DNA from: a virus
Reading direction: 5' to 3' (one strand)
Virus record (IMG/VR): IMGVR_UViG_3300042902_000071
Location: 1-27,228 of that record
DNA length: 27,228 bases
A program made the translations under genes and the position numbers. Position 1 is the first letter of the stretch. Each line of letters opens with the position of its first letter. The notes below the pieces were generated by a model. That model saw only the letters and a list, made by a program, of their open reading frames with translations. It was not told the DNA's origin and did no database searches. Shown piece after piece: positions 1 to 8,115 of the stretch.

Positions 1-155
1 TGGGTGAGGATATTAAAGGCGCACTGCAGCAAAGTATCAACGACTTTGAAACGCCCGAGCTCGCCGAAAGTACGGTCGAGGCAAAAGGCTTCGCCAAACC
101 GCTTATCGATACCAGCCACATGCTGAACAGTGTGGCTTATGAGGTGAAAGAATAA
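1..155 (+). CDS. Tail-completion / HK97 gp10-like neck protein, C-terminal fragment
   Basis: An open frame enters from the left edge (first whole codon at 3) and stops with TAA at 153-155, giving about 50 residues. The end of the protein reads KPLIDTSHMLNSVAYEV, which resembles the C-terminal 'PLIDTG.L..S..Y.V' signature of small phage neck and minor tail proteins of the HK97 gp10 / virion-morphogenesis type. Such proteins sit at the head-tail joint. The stop overlaps the next start (TAATG), and everything downstream is tail genes, which fits. The start lies outside the window, so the total length is unknown. The family call rests on one short motif. Confidence 0.6.
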   Translation, partial: GEDIKGALQQSINDFETPELAESTVEAKGFAKPLIDTSHMLNSVAYEVKE

Positions 156-529
156 TGGACTTGCGCGGTATCGCCAACGGTGTCACAAGCTCGGTCAATC
201 CGAACGAAATGGTGACACTATTGCGCTCGACCGGCTACACCATCGGCGCGGGCGCGAAACAAGTCCCAGCATACGCCACGCCCGTCACCGGCTCCGCGAA
301 CGTGCAAGCGTTAGACAGTGACGACTTGAAGCAACTGGACGGCCTCAATATCCAAGGTGTGTTGCGGGCAATCTATTTGCGCGGCGAGCTGGCGGGCGTT
401 GTGCGGCCTGACCAAAAAGGCGGCGATATCATCCAGCGCGGCGACCCCGCTCAAAATTGGCTCATCGTCAAAGTGCTGGAAACTTGGCCGAACTGGACGA
501 AGGCCGTCATTGTATTGCAGGGTCCATAA
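155..529 (+). CDS. Putative neck/connector protein (124 aa)
   Basis: This 124-residue soluble protein has no recognisable catalytic motif. The middle (about residues 50-85) alternates polar and hydrophobic residues, and the C-terminus (WLIVKVLETWPNWTKAVIVLQ) looks like paired beta strands. It lies between a gp10-like gene and a gp12-like gene, linked to both by TAATG overlaps. That position is where contractile-tailed phages encode head-tail joining proteins. The role is inferred from position only; I do not recognise the family from sequence. Confidence 0.7.
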   Translation: MDLRGIANGVTSSVNPNEMVTLLRSTGYTIGAGAKQVPAYATPVTGSANVQALDSDDLKQLDGLNIQGVLRAIYLRGELAGVVRPDQKGGDIIQRGDPAQNWLIVKVLETWPNWTKAVIVLQGP

Positions 530-1041
530 TGGCTGACTACATACCCACCATCGTAATCGACACGGTCATCGAAAAGCTGGCCGCATTTATCGCACCCTTC
601 ATCCCTGGTGGTGAAGTTGTCCGCGCGCAAGTGAACCGCGTGGCGATGCCGGCAAATCCATGCGCGATATTGACCGAACTGCTCGGGGTCGATTTGTGCA
701 TTCCATACTTGGACCCCACAATAACCGCCGAAACTGCGACCATCAAAGGGCCGACGCGCATCGACGTGCAGATTGATTTTTACGGACCGCTCGCCGGCAA
801 TTACTGCAAGGCCGTGCAAGCCGCGTTCCGGTCGCAATGGGCCTATGGTCAGTTTCCGGCAAATATCCGCCCCCTATATACATCGGATGGCGTACAATCG
901 CCGCTATTGACGGGCGAACAGCAATACGAAAGTCGATGGACTTTGACGGCGTCCATGCAATACAATCCGACCGTCACGGTTCCGCAGCAATCGGCTAATG
1001 CGCTTGCGACGAATATCGTGGATGCAGTCGACGTGGGCTAA
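529..1041 (+). CDS. Tail terminator-like / neck protein (170 aa)
   Basis: The ATG at 529 overlaps the previous stop (TAATG), giving 170 residues. The frame is open further upstream, but an earlier start would overlap the previous gene by about 70 bp, so 529 is preferred. The sequence (DVQIDFYGP, then SRWTLTASMQYNP near the C-terminus) resembles phage neck-terminator proteins of the gp12-like (LIC_12616) type, which cap the tail tube and join it to the head. Directly before the sheath gene is the usual place for a tail terminator. The family call is from memory and of moderate strength. Confidence 0.7.
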   Translation: MADYIPTIVIDTVIEKLAAFIAPFIPGGEVVRAQVNRVAMPANPCAILTELLGVDLCIPYLDPTITAETATIKGPTRIDVQIDFYGPLAGNYCKAVQAAFRSQWAYGQFPANIRPLYTSDGVQSPLLTGEQQYESRWTLTASMQYNPTVTVPQQSANALATNIVDAVDVG

Positions 1042-1063
1042 CTGTAATTTAATGAGGTGAAAA

Positions 1064-2545
1064 ATGACTATTCCGGCCAGTGATATTGTTGTCGTAAATC
1101 CCGGCGTCATCGGTGCGGGCGGCAGCCCATTGGCGCTGAATGGCGTGATGCTCTCTCAAAATACTTTGATTCCGACCGGTAGCGTGCAATCGTTCGCGAG
1201 CGCGTCCGCCGTCAGCGATTATTTCGGCGCGGCGTCTGACGAATACGCGTTGGCTCAAACCTACTTCCTCGGCTTCGACAATTCGACAATCAAGCCGGGC
1301 ACGCTGATGTTCGCGCCGTTCGTATTGGCCGACCGCGAAGCGTGGTTGCGTTCGGGTAGCCTTGCTGGCATGACGCTCGCGCAGCTGCAGGCGTTGAGCG
1401 GTACGCTTATCGTCACCGTTGACGGCACCGAATTCACATCGGCGAGCATCAGCCTCGCGGCCGCTACCAGTTTCAGCAACGCCGCCACACTGATTGCAGC
1501 GGGCTTCACTGGTGTTGGTGCCCCGACCTGCGATTGGGACGCTGTGACCAGCACGTTCAACTTGCGCAGCACAACGACCGGCGCGGCTTCGACAATCGGT
1601 TACGCAACCGGCACGCTGTCGACCGACCTGATGTTCACCAGCGCAACCGGCGCGATTCCGTCCCAAGGTGCTGTCGCAGATACACCGACGACCGCGATGG
1701 ACAACGTCGTCGCGCTAACTCAAAACTGGGTCAGCTTTATGACCATGTTCGAGCCGGTTATCGCAGACAAAGAATTGTTCGCGACTTGGACCAACGCGCA
1801 GAATCAGCGTTATATCTACGTGGCTTGGGACACTGACGCGCAAGCAATCGTGAACGGCTCCCTGATTTGTTTCGGTGCTATCGCGAAGTCGCTCGCATAC
1901 GACGGCGTCGTGTCGGTATATAACACCGCAGCGCTCGCGGCGTTGTTCCTCGGCACTGTGGCTTCGATTGACTTTAGCCGACTGAACGGTCGCATCACCG
2001 CGGCGTTCAAATCGCAAAGCGGCTTCACCCCTACCGTGACCGACCAGCAAATTGCAGCGAACTTGCTCGCGAACGGTTACAGCTTCTACGGTTCCTATGC
2101 GACTGCGAACGACCAATTCAATTTCATTTACAACGGGCAAATGTCCGGCAAGTGGAAATGGGTCGACACCTTCGCGAATCAAGTCTATCTGAATTCGCAA
2201 TTTCAGCTCGCATTGCTGTCACTGCTGACTAGCGTTAAGTCGATTCCATACAACGCATCGGGTTACAGCCTGATTCGCGCGGCGATGATTGACCCAATCG
2301 CATCGGCGTTGAACTTCGGCAGCATTCGCGCAGGCGTGTCGTTGTCAGCCTCGCAGGCCGCGCAAGTCAATCAGGCCGCAGGCTTGGACGTTTCCACCAT
2401 CATCGAACAGCAAGGCTACTACCTGCAAATCGTTGACCCTGGTGCGCAAGTTCGAGGCAATCGCGGCACGCCAGTCATCAACTTTTGGTACACCGACGGC
2501 GGCGCGGTCCAAAAGATTACCGTCGCTTCAATCGATATCATGTAA
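1064..2545 (+). CDS. Tail sheath protein, DUF3383 family (493 aa)
   Basis: This is the contractile outer layer of the tail. The 493-residue protein starts with a short strand-rich N-terminus, followed by a domain rich in Thr/Ala/Ser (about residues 110-215) and a conserved C-terminal half containing YIYVAWDTDAQA, the RLNGRITAAFKSQSGFTP stretch and KWKWVDTFANQVYLN. These features, with the size and the immediately following tube gene, match DUF3383 sheath proteins of small myoviruses. The C-terminus (TPVINFWYTDGGAVQKI) would form the extended arms that knit neighbouring subunits together. A good Shine-Dalgarno (GAGGTG) lies 6 bases before the ATG. Confidence 0.9.
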   Translation: MTIPASDIVVVNPGVIGAGGSPLALNGVMLSQNTLIPTGSVQSFASASAVSDYFGAASDEYALAQTYFLGFDNSTIKPGTLMFAPFVLADREAWLRSGSLAGMTLAQLQALSGTLIVTVDGTEFTSASISLAAATSFSNAATLIAAGFTGVGAPTCDWDAVTSTFNLRSTTTGAASTIGYATGTLSTDLMFTSATGAIPSQGAVADTPTTAMDNVVALTQNWVSFMTMFEPVIADKELFATWTNAQNQRYIYVAWDTDAQAIVNGSLICFGAIAKSLAYDGVVSVYNTAALAALFLGTVASIDFSRLNGRITAAFKSQSGFTPTVTDQQIAANLLANGYSFYGSYATANDQFNFIYNGQMSGKWKWVDTFANQVYLNSQFQLALLSLLTSVKSIPYNASGYSLIRAAMIDPIASALNFGSIRAGVSLSASQAAQVNQAAGLDVSTIIEQQGYYLQIVDPGAQVRGNRGTPVINFWYTDGGAVQKITVASIDIM

Positions 2546-2557
2546 TCGGGGGCAACC

Positions 2558-2995
2558 ATGACAGACACTACAATCACAAGCGCGAATAGCGTCTTAACCT
2601 TGGTCGTTGCGGGCCTGTTTCCGGCTCCGGTTCAATTGCTCGGGTACGCCGTCGACAAGGCGTTCGCGACCGAGGCAATCGATTTGAGCGAGGTGCAAAT
2701 GGGCGTTGACGGTCGCATGACCGCCGGCTTTACGCCAAACCCGACCAAGATGACGGTTTCGCTGCAGGCCGATAGTCCGAGCAAAGATTTTTTCGCGGCC
2801 GTCATCCAGGCGATGAAGACTGCACGCGAGATTTACTTTATGTCGGGCTCGCTCGCGTTGCCGTCCACCGGCGAGTCGTTCACTTTGACCCGCGGTGTGC
2901 TGACGAACGTCAAGCAACTACCCGACGCTCAAAAAGTTTTGCAGCCGATGGACTTCGTCATTACGTGGGAAAGCGTAAACCGCTCACTGCTGTAA
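2558..2995 (+). CDS. Tail tube protein (DUF3277-like, 145 aa)
   Basis: This 145-residue, strand-rich protein follows the sheath gene by 12 bp. It has the features of the inner tail tube subunit: about 145 residues, a central GVDGRMTAGFTPNPTKMTVSLQ stretch that would form the beta-sandwich seen in tube proteins, and a C-terminal VITWESVNRSLL. Position between sheath and tail chaperone is the standard location. The DUF3277 assignment is from family memory. A 108-bp non-coding gap follows, the longest in the structural operon, and it holds a two-level hairpin. Confidence 0.87.
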   Translation: MTDTTITSANSVLTLVVAGLFPAPVQLLGYAVDKAFATEAIDLSEVQMGVDGRMTAGFTPNPTKMTVSLQADSPSKDFFAAVIQAMKTAREIYFMSGSLALPSTGESFTLTRGVLTNVKQLPDAQKVLQPMDFVITWESVNRSLL

Positions 2996-3007
2996 TGTAA
3001 CCAGTAA

Positions 3008-3061
3008 GCCACGGGCAAGGATTCGACACCCGCGCAGCCCTCTCCCTGCGCAGCCCGTGGC
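3008..3061 (+). promoter_or_regulatory. Nested stem-loop between tail tube and tail chaperone genes
   Basis: An outer perfect 9-bp stem pairs GCCACGGGC (3008-3016) with GCCCGTGGC (3053-3061). Inside it a second perfect 6-bp stem pairs GCGCAG (3032-3037) with CTGCGC (3046-3051) around an 8-base loop. No T-run follows, so it does not look like an ordinary intrinsic terminator. Possible roles are an RNA processing or stability element that sets the high tube:chaperone ratio, or a factor-dependent terminator. The structure is seen directly; the role is inference. Confidence 0.6.
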
Positions 3062-3103
3062 CCCTACATACCGGAGAGGAACAACGTTGCGGAGAGGTGA
3101 CGA

Positions 3104-3562
3104 ATGGCACGTACTACATTAAATTACACTGTAAAAGACAAGGGCCGCGATTGCGGCAAGGTTTTCGTATTGACCGAGCTACCTGCGGCCAAAGCTGAGT
3201 CGTGGGCGATGCGTGCGATTCTCGCGCTAATGGCTGGCGGCGCGGAAATGCCCGACAACTTTGAACAGCTCGGCATGTCCGGTATGGCCGAAATGGGCTT
3301 GAAAATGCTGTCGACGCTCGAATGGAAAGTCGCCGAGCCGCTTTTGGCTGAAATGTGGGAATGCGTGCAGTTCATGCCCGACCCCTCAAAGCCGCACGTC
3401 GTTCGCAAAGTCTTCGAGGATGATATCGAAGAGATTATGACGCGTATCAAATTGCGCGCGGAAGTGTGGTCATTACACACGGGTTTTTTGAAGGCCGTCG
3501 CCAACTCAAGCTCGGGCGGCTCCAAGACGGCGGCCGGCAAAAGCAATTCGCAGAATACGTAA
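3104..3562 (+). CDS. Tail assembly chaperone, short (unshifted) form (152 aa)
   Basis: This is the upstream product of a tail assembly chaperone gene, the equivalent of lambda gpG. The 152-residue protein is mostly helical, with a low-complexity tail (SSSGGSKTAAGKSNSQNT) typical of read-through past a frameshift site. It sits between the tube and tape-measure genes, where tail chaperones are found in nearly all long-tailed phages. The chaperone coats the tape measure during tail assembly and is absent from the mature virion. The best evidence is the overlapping -1 frame and slippery sequence described separately. An SD (GGAGAGGTG) precedes the ATG. Confidence 0.85.
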   Translation: MARTTLNYTVKDKGRDCGKVFVLTELPAAKAESWAMRAILALMAGGAEMPDNFEQLGMSGMAEMGLKMLSTLEWKVAEPLLAEMWECVQFMPDPSKPHVVRKVFEDDIEEIMTRIKLRAEVWSLHTGFLKAVANSSSGGSKTAAGKSNSQNT

Positions 3563-3711
3563 ACCTGTCGGCTCCGATTGCGACGGTGCTATCGCGACGC
3601 ATGGCCACGCTGCATGAGCTCGACACCGTCTACAGCACGCGCGACCTTTATGATATGCTCGAAGTAATCACGGTTGACGATTACAATAAAATTTTAGCGA
3701 GTCAGGAATAA
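3104..3711 (+). CDS. Tail assembly chaperone, long -1 frameshift product (about 202 aa)
   Basis: Ribosomes slipping back one base at GGGTTTT (3481-3487) would leave the short frame after residue 128 and enter the frame that ends at 3711. The fused product is about 202 residues, with the junction ...LHTGF|FEGRRQ.... The second frame has no credible start of its own: the nearest ATG (3466) lies inside the upstream gene without a ribosome site. Downstream residues (APIATVLSRRMATLHELDTVYSTRDLYDMLEV) form a sensible helical domain, as expected for the T extension that recruits the tape measure, like lambda gpGT. The stop is 5 bp from the tape-measure start. Confidence 0.82.
3481..3531 (+). promoter_or_regulatory. 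Programmed -1 ribosomal frameshift signal
   Basis: The heptamer G-GGT-TTT (3481-3487) is in the zero frame of the chaperone gene and fits the X-XXY-YYZ rule. An overlapping T-TTT-TTG could also serve. Six bases further on, GCCGTC (3494-3499) can pair with GACGGC (3526-3531) to form a stem that would stall the ribosome. Spacing and order match known tail-chaperone frameshift sites. Confidence 0.78.
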
Positions 3712-3716
3712 GCGCG

Positions 3717-5132
3717 ATGGCCACAATAATCGATAGTCTGTTGGTAAAACTTGGATTGGATTCGTCAGAATTCAAATCGGGGAAAAACGACGTCGACGCT
3801 GGCCTCAAAGACACTTCCAAAAAAGCCGACAAGACCGCCGAAAGTTTCGAGGTGGTCGCGAAGAAGGCCGCCAAATTCCTTGCCGTACTTGGCGGCACTA
3901 TGGCCGTCAAACATTTCATACAGAATCAAATCGAATCGAACGCGGCACTCGCTCGCCTATCGAAAAACTTGGGTGAAGGTGCTGACGAAATATCGGCCTG
4001 GTCACGTGCGGCCGAGCTTGCCGGCGGTTCGTCCTCGGGGCTGCAAGGCACTATGGATTCGCTCAGTCAATCTCAAACCGAACTGATGTTGACCGGACAA
4101 AGTGGACTCATCCCGTATTTTTCCGCGCTCGGCATAAGCATGGCTGACGCCGGCGGCAAAGCTCGCCCGGTTAGCGCGATGTTGCTCGACTTGGCCGACA
4201 AGTTCGGCAAGATGGACCGCACGACCGCAAACAATATGGGCCGCATGATGGGCATTGACCAAGGCACCATGCAATTGTTACTCAAGGGTCGAAGTGAAGT
4301 TGAAATGATGATTCGACGTCAGAAGGAACATGGCGCGGTCACCAAAAAGCAGGCCGAGGATTCGTTGCGCCTCAATCAAATAATGATTGCGAGCCGTCAA
4401 GGGTTCGAGACTTTCGGCCGCACGTTGCTATCGGTCGCGATGCCGGCATTGGAAGCCTTGGGTAATCTATTCGCGGACTTCGGTAATTGGGCGAGCTCGA
4501 ACATGGAATTCATACAAGGGTTCCTCACAGTCATCGCGGGCGGCCTCGCTGCGATAGCCGTGGCGTCCATGCCAATCAACCTGACGGTGTTGGCCGTGGT
4601 GGCGTTGGCCGCAGCCTTGGTGGCACTGTGGCAGGATTACCAAACGTTCAAGCGTGGCGGCGACACTCTCATCGACTGGAAGAAGTGGGGCCCGGGCATC
4701 GAAGCTGCGAAAACTGGGCTCGGGTTCCTCAAAGATTTGTTGATTGACATGCTAGTTCGCGCGGTCGCCGTTGGTGATGCGATACTCAAATTGGCGACCG
4801 GCGACTTTTCGGGCGCCATGATAGCCGCGAAAGCCGTGCTATTCGGCGTCGAAGGTGTCGGCCTGCAGTCGAATGACGGCGGCGGTGCACCCGCATCAAG
4901 CCCCGTCGCGGGGATACCTGGCGCGTCACGTTCCGCGGCCGGTGCTGGGGCCTCAAACGGCGTTCAAGCGCGATTGGCGGGCGCACCTCAAGCCGGCAAT
5001 CGAACTGTGACCACAACTATCGGCGAGATAAACGTAACCACCGCCGCGACTGACGCAAAGGGCGTCGCCGACGGTATGGGTAAATCGATGGACTATCTGT
5101 TTACATCGCAAGCCAATCTCGGGATGAACTGA
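3717..5132 (+). CDS. Tail tape measure protein (471 aa)
   Basis: This protein sets tail length and is ejected with the DNA. It begins MATIIDSLLVKLGLDSSEFK, a typical tape-measure N-terminus, then has a long helical region (about 20-235), a strongly hydrophobic stretch (about 267-305) that may insert into the host membrane, and a Gly/Ala-rich C-terminal part. It is 471 residues, short for the family. At about 0.15 nm per residue it predicts a tail near 70 nm. It directly follows the chaperone pair. No muramidase or peptidase motif was noticed. Confidence 0.88.
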   Translation: MATIIDSLLVKLGLDSSEFKSGKNDVDAGLKDTSKKADKTAESFEVVAKKAAKFLAVLGGTMAVKHFIQNQIESNAALARLSKNLGEGADEISAWSRAAELAGGSSSGLQGTMDSLSQSQTELMLTGQSGLIPYFSALGISMADAGGKARPVSAMLLDLADKFGKMDRTTANNMGRMMGIDQGTMQLLLKGRSEVEMMIRRQKEHGAVTKKQAEDSLRLNQIMIASRQGFETFGRTLLSVAMPALEALGNLFADFGNWASSNMEFIQGFLTVIAGGLAAIAVASMPINLTVLAVVALAAALVALWQDYQTFKRGGDTLIDWKKWGPGIEAAKTGLGFLKDLLIDMLVRAVAVGDAILKLATGDFSGAMIAAKAVLFGVEGVGLQSNDGGGAPASSPVAGIPGASRSAAGAGASNGVQARLAGAPQAGNRTVTTTIGEINVTTAATDAKGVADGMGKSMDYLFTSQANLGMN

Positions 5133-5133
5133 C

Positions 5134-5886
5134 ATGCCGAACATACCTTTCCCGAACGTGCCGGCGTTACCCGGCGTCCCGCAAATACCGCGCAGCGTGT
5201 CGTCACCGGCGCGCGCCGCCAGCTTGGGCGTGCTGCAAGGGTTACTATGGCGCATCTTTCAAGTCGATGCGCAATGGGGGATATTCAATAGCAACGGCGA
5301 AGCGCTCGGTGACCCCGCTATTTTTACGGGGCTTGTCGGTAACGCGCTGGAAGCTGCGGGCCTTGGCTCCACGCTGTCGACCGGTAGTGTGGAATATACG
5401 AAAGAGACAAAGGTCAGCGATTACCCAGTGGAGCGCGGCGGCTTTGCCAGTTATAACAAAGTCGAAACGCCAGCGTCGCCGATAGTCACGCTTTGCTTAT
5501 CCGGCACCGAGAGCAATCGCAAATCGTTTTTGGAATCCATCGACGCGGCCTGTAAGTCGACTGAGCTGTATAGCGTGGTCACGCCCGAAGTGACCTACGT
5601 CGACTATAGCCTCGAGCGTTACAACTACCAGCGGCGCAGCTCAAAGGGCGCGACGTTGCTGATTGTGGAAATCGCGTTGAAGGAAATCCGGCAAGTGTCG
5701 GCGCAATATGTCACAACGACCGCGACCGCAATTGATACGCCGAAAGACGTCGGGGCAACGCCGAGCGCATCGGGCGGTAAAGTGCAAGGGCGGAAGCCGA
5801 ACACTTCCACGCTAAAGAGCCTCGCCAATAAACTGCCAGGGCTTGCGGACACGGCCACGGCTTATATTCAAGGGCTGGTGAACTGA
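5134..5886 (+). CDS. Dit-like baseplate/tail protein (250 aa)
   Basis: This 250-residue protein follows the tape measure by one base. The N-terminus is Pro-rich (MPNIPFPNVPALPGVPQIP); then comes a strand-rich core with VEYTKETKVSDYPVERGGFASYNKVE and TLCLSGTESNRKSFLESID, resembling the N-terminal domain of Dit-like proteins of small contractile phages such as cyanophage Pam3. These rings join the tube end to the baseplate hub. The C-terminal third is Lys/Ser/Thr-rich and probably flexible. The family match is from memory; position supports it strongly. Confidence 0.72.
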   Translation: MPNIPFPNVPALPGVPQIPRSVSSPARAASLGVLQGLLWRIFQVDAQWGIFNSNGEALGDPAIFTGLVGNALEAAGLGSTLSTGSVEYTKETKVSDYPVERGGFASYNKVETPASPIVTLCLSGTESNRKSFLESIDAACKSTELYSVVTPEVTYVDYSLERYNYQRRSSKGATLLIVEIALKEIRQVSAQYVTTTATAIDTPKDVGATPSASGGKVQGRKPNTSTLKSLANKLPGLADTATAYIQGLVN

Positions 5887-6194
5887 TGCAGACCATACCC
5901 ATACAGGCGATACCCGCGCAAACCTTGCAAGTCGTGCTAGGTGGTCAGAATTGCCAAATATCCCTACGCCAAAAGTCGCAAGGCGTGTTCGTCGATATCA
6001 GCGTCGAAGACGTCGACGTCGTTGTTAGCGTAATCGCTCGCGACGCCGTGCCGCTAATGTGCCGTGAATACGTCGGGTTCGTCGGGAACATTCTGTTCAT
6101 CGACACACAAGGTTCGGACGACCCGAGTTATGAGGGTATGGGCTCGCGGTTCACTTTGAACTATCTGACGGCGGCCGAAAATGCTCTCATATAG
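5886..6194 (+). CDS. Baseplate plug-like protein (Pam3 gp18-like, 102 aa)
   Basis: This small strand-rich protein has the motif order IPAQTLQVVLGGQNCQISL, then a middle VDISVEDVDVVVSVIARDAVPLM, then GFVGNILFIDTQGSDDPSYEG. This matches the short baseplate plug family known from Pam3-type phages, which closes the end of the tail tube before contraction. Its ATG is at the stop of the Dit-like gene and its own end overlaps the hub gene by 14 bp. The order Dit-plug-hub-spike supports the call. Confidence 0.72.
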   Translation: MQTIPIQAIPAQTLQVVLGGQNCQISLRQKSQGVFVDISVEDVDVVVSVIARDAVPLMCREYVGFVGNILFIDTQGSDDPSYEGMGSRFTLNYLTAAENALI

Positions 6195-7053
6195 CAAAAA
6201 AGAATTACGTTTCATTATCACGCTCGGCACTGGTAAATTCGGGTCGTCGTCGAACGACCAAATCATTCTCCAAGGCTTTCGCGCGACCGCTGATATCGAC
6301 AAGGCTGGCGGTATGATGATGGGCACGCTACGCGCGAAAATTTACGGCGTGAAGCAAGACGACATGAACAGCATCACGACGCTACAGTGGAAGCCTGGGT
6401 CGCTTATCCCGAACACCGTGGAAGTCTACGCCGTGGAGCCTGACGCGGAAACGTTGGTCTTTGCCGGCAACATCGTCAACGCGTGGGGTGATTACCAAGG
6501 CATGCCCGACGTGTTCCTGCATATTCAAGCGCAAGCCGCATATTTTAACGGGCTGCGCGCGGTCAAGCCTTTCAGCATCAAGGGTGGCGTCGACGCGGCG
6601 GTCGTGATGGAACGAATCGCAACCGACATGGGGCTCGCGTTTGAAAATAATAACGTCAGTGTGATGCTCACCGACGTCTACTTGGCCAATACGCTTAAAG
6701 AGCAAGCGTTAGAGCTGGCCCGCATGTGCAATTTCACGCTTTACATTGACGACAAGGTGTTGGCCATCACCAACAAATACTCGCCGCGCAAAGGATTGAT
6801 TCCCGAAATATCGGCGCAATCCGGACTCATTGGTTACCCGACGTTCGACGGCATCGGCGTCAATTTTCAAACCGTATTCAATCCAGCCGTGGCGTTCGGT
6901 GGCGCGGTCAAGCTGACGACCGATATCGAACGTGCGGCCGGCGAGTGGGTTGTGGTATCGGTATCGCATCGACTTGAATCCGAAAAGCCAGGTGGCGCGT
7001 GGTTTTCAACAATCAGGGGAAATCTAAATGGCCTCGCCGTCGTCAAGCAGTAA
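6181..7053 (+). CDS. Baseplate hub protein (gp44/gpD-like, 290 aa)
   Basis: This 290-residue protein is placed between plug and spike genes, where contractile phages encode the trimeric hub that links tube and spike. Sequence features include an early FRATADIDKAGGMMMGTLRAKIYG stretch and a later EQALELARMCNFTLYIDDKVLAITNK, which resembles the hub fold of Mu gp44 and T4 gp27 relatives (a domain reading back a small binding pocket). The C-terminus (EWVVVSVSHRLESEKPGGAWFST) is also typical of late-control D-like hubs. It overlaps the following gene by 26 bp. Confidence 0.75.
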   Translation: MLSYSKKELRFIITLGTGKFGSSSNDQIILQGFRATADIDKAGGMMMGTLRAKIYGVKQDDMNSITTLQWKPGSLIPNTVEVYAVEPDAETLVFAGNIVNAWGDYQGMPDVFLHIQAQAAYFNGLRAVKPFSIKGGVDAAVVMERIATDMGLAFENNNVSVMLTDVYLANTLKEQALELARMCNFTLYIDDKVLAITNKYSPRKGLIPEISAQSGLIGYPTFDGIGVNFQTVFNPAVAFGGAVKLTTDIERAAGEWVVVSVSHRLESEKPGGAWFSTIRGNLNGLAVVKQ

Positions 7054-7759
7054 CGAAGTGCCGACCGGCACCCTCGACCCGTCTAGTACGTGGGGTGAGT
7101 TCAATAACATCATGTTTGCCGTGCAACAGGCGTTAAGCAAGATGCAGACGGCGACGCTTGTGCGAATCGAATCGTGTACCAACGCGGGCGAACTAACCCC
7201 AGTGGGTTACGTTGACGTAACACCTTTGGTCAATCAGCTGGACGGTGCGGGCAATCCGACGCCACATGAAACGATTTACAACGTGCCCTATTTCCGGCTC
7301 CAAGGTGGCGCGAACGGTATCATCATGGACCCAGTCAAGGGGGACGTTGGCATTTGCGTATTCGCAAGCCGCGACATATCCAAAATCAAGACGACGAAAA
7401 AGCAGGGCAACCCGGGCAGTCGACGCCAATATAGTTTTTCCGACGGCATGTATCTCGGCGGGATGCTCAACGGTACGCCCACCCAGTATGTGCAATTCAG
7501 CGCGGCCGGTATTCGCATACACTCGCCGACGCTGGTAAAGCTGGACGCTCCCGATATACAATTGAGTGCGGACACTGTGGAGATTGTGGGCACGACGTCG
7601 ACGACAATCACGACGCCCACTTTCACGGTAAACGGCGCGGCTCAATTTAACGGAACGATTGACGCGACGGGTGAAGTTACCGGCAACGGCATTGCATTGA
7701 GTACGCACGCGCACAGTGGCGTAACGCCTGGCGGAAGTAATACGGGGGGTCCGGTATGA
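7028..7759 (+). CDS. Baseplate spike, Gp138 N-terminal-like, with HxH tip (243 aa)
   Basis: This is the central membrane-piercing spike. The N-terminal part (about residues 25-150) contains VGYVDVTPLVNQLDGAGNPT and PVKGDVGICVFASRDIS, the OB-fold signature of phi92 Gp138-type spikes. The C-terminal part is a repetitive strand-rich stretch (IQLSADTVEIVGTTSTTITTPT) that fits a trimeric beta helix. It ends STHAHSGVTPGG (HAH at 227-229); in known spikes three HxH motifs hold an iron ion near the tip. An AGGGGA ribosome site precedes the ATG at 7028. Iron binding is known for relatives and inferred here. Confidence 0.85.
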   Translation: MASPSSSSNEVPTGTLDPSSTWGEFNNIMFAVQQALSKMQTATLVRIESCTNAGELTPVGYVDVTPLVNQLDGAGNPTPHETIYNVPYFRLQGGANGIIMDPVKGDVGICVFASRDISKIKTTKKQGNPGSRRQYSFSDGMYLGGMLNGTPTQYVQFSAAGIRIHSPTLVKLDAPDIQLSADTVEIVGTTSTTITTPTFTVNGAAQFNGTIDATGEVTGNGIALSTHAHSGVTPGGSNTGGPV

Positions 7760-8115
7760 CCGAATTTAACACCTTGCTTTTGGACCAAACCGAATGGGAT
7801 TTGGTCATCGATAGCGCGGGTAATATCGCGATGGCGTCGCCGCAATACGCCCTCGCGCAAGACGTTGCGAGCGCAGTTCGGCTATTCCTCGGCGAACTTT
7901 GGTACGATACGACAAAGGGCATTCCGTATTTCGAGGACGTGCTAGGACATTTGCCGCCGCTGTCGCTGATGCGGGCTTACATTGAAAATGCAGCGCTCAC
8001 GGTGCCGGGCGTCGTGTCGGCGCGATGTATAATCAGCGCATTCGAGTCTCGGCAGATAGTCGGGCAAGTGGAATTCATAGACGAAACGGGAGCTTCAAAT
8101 AATGTCACTTTCTAG
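7756..8115 (+). CDS. Baseplate wedge protein, gp25/gpW-like (119 aa)
   Basis: This 119-residue protein matches the gp25-like wedge family in size and position (between spike and gpJ). The stretch QDVASAVRLFLGELWYDTTKGIPYFEDVLG resembles the conserved 'I..ai...l.t..gE...d...G..y' core of gp25 proteins. The N-terminal LDQTEWDLVIDSAGNIAMA is common in this subfamily. Gp25-like proteins anchor the first sheath ring to the baseplate. The gene overlaps its neighbours by 4 bp (ATGA) and 14 bp. Confidence 0.82.
   Translation: MTEFNTLLLDQTEWDLVIDSAGNIAMASPQYALAQDVASAVRLFLGELWYDTTKGIPYFEDVLGHLPPLSLMRAYIENAALTVPGVVSARCIISAFESRQIVGQVEFIDETGASNNVTF

Noticed and set aside
457-528. Upstream extension of the terminator-like gene to 457
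   Set aside because: It would overlap the preceding gene by more than 70 bp, while the TAATG start at 529 is the operon norm.
1049-1666. 205-aa minus-strand frame inside the sheath gene
   Set aside because: Shadow of the sheath coding strand; no ribosome site and Arg-rich nonsense composition.
3021-3031. GGATTCGACACC-like T-loop hint of a tRNA in the 2996-3103 gap
   Set aside because: No acceptor stem, anticodon arm or D-arm can be built around it; the gap folds instead as a nested hairpin.
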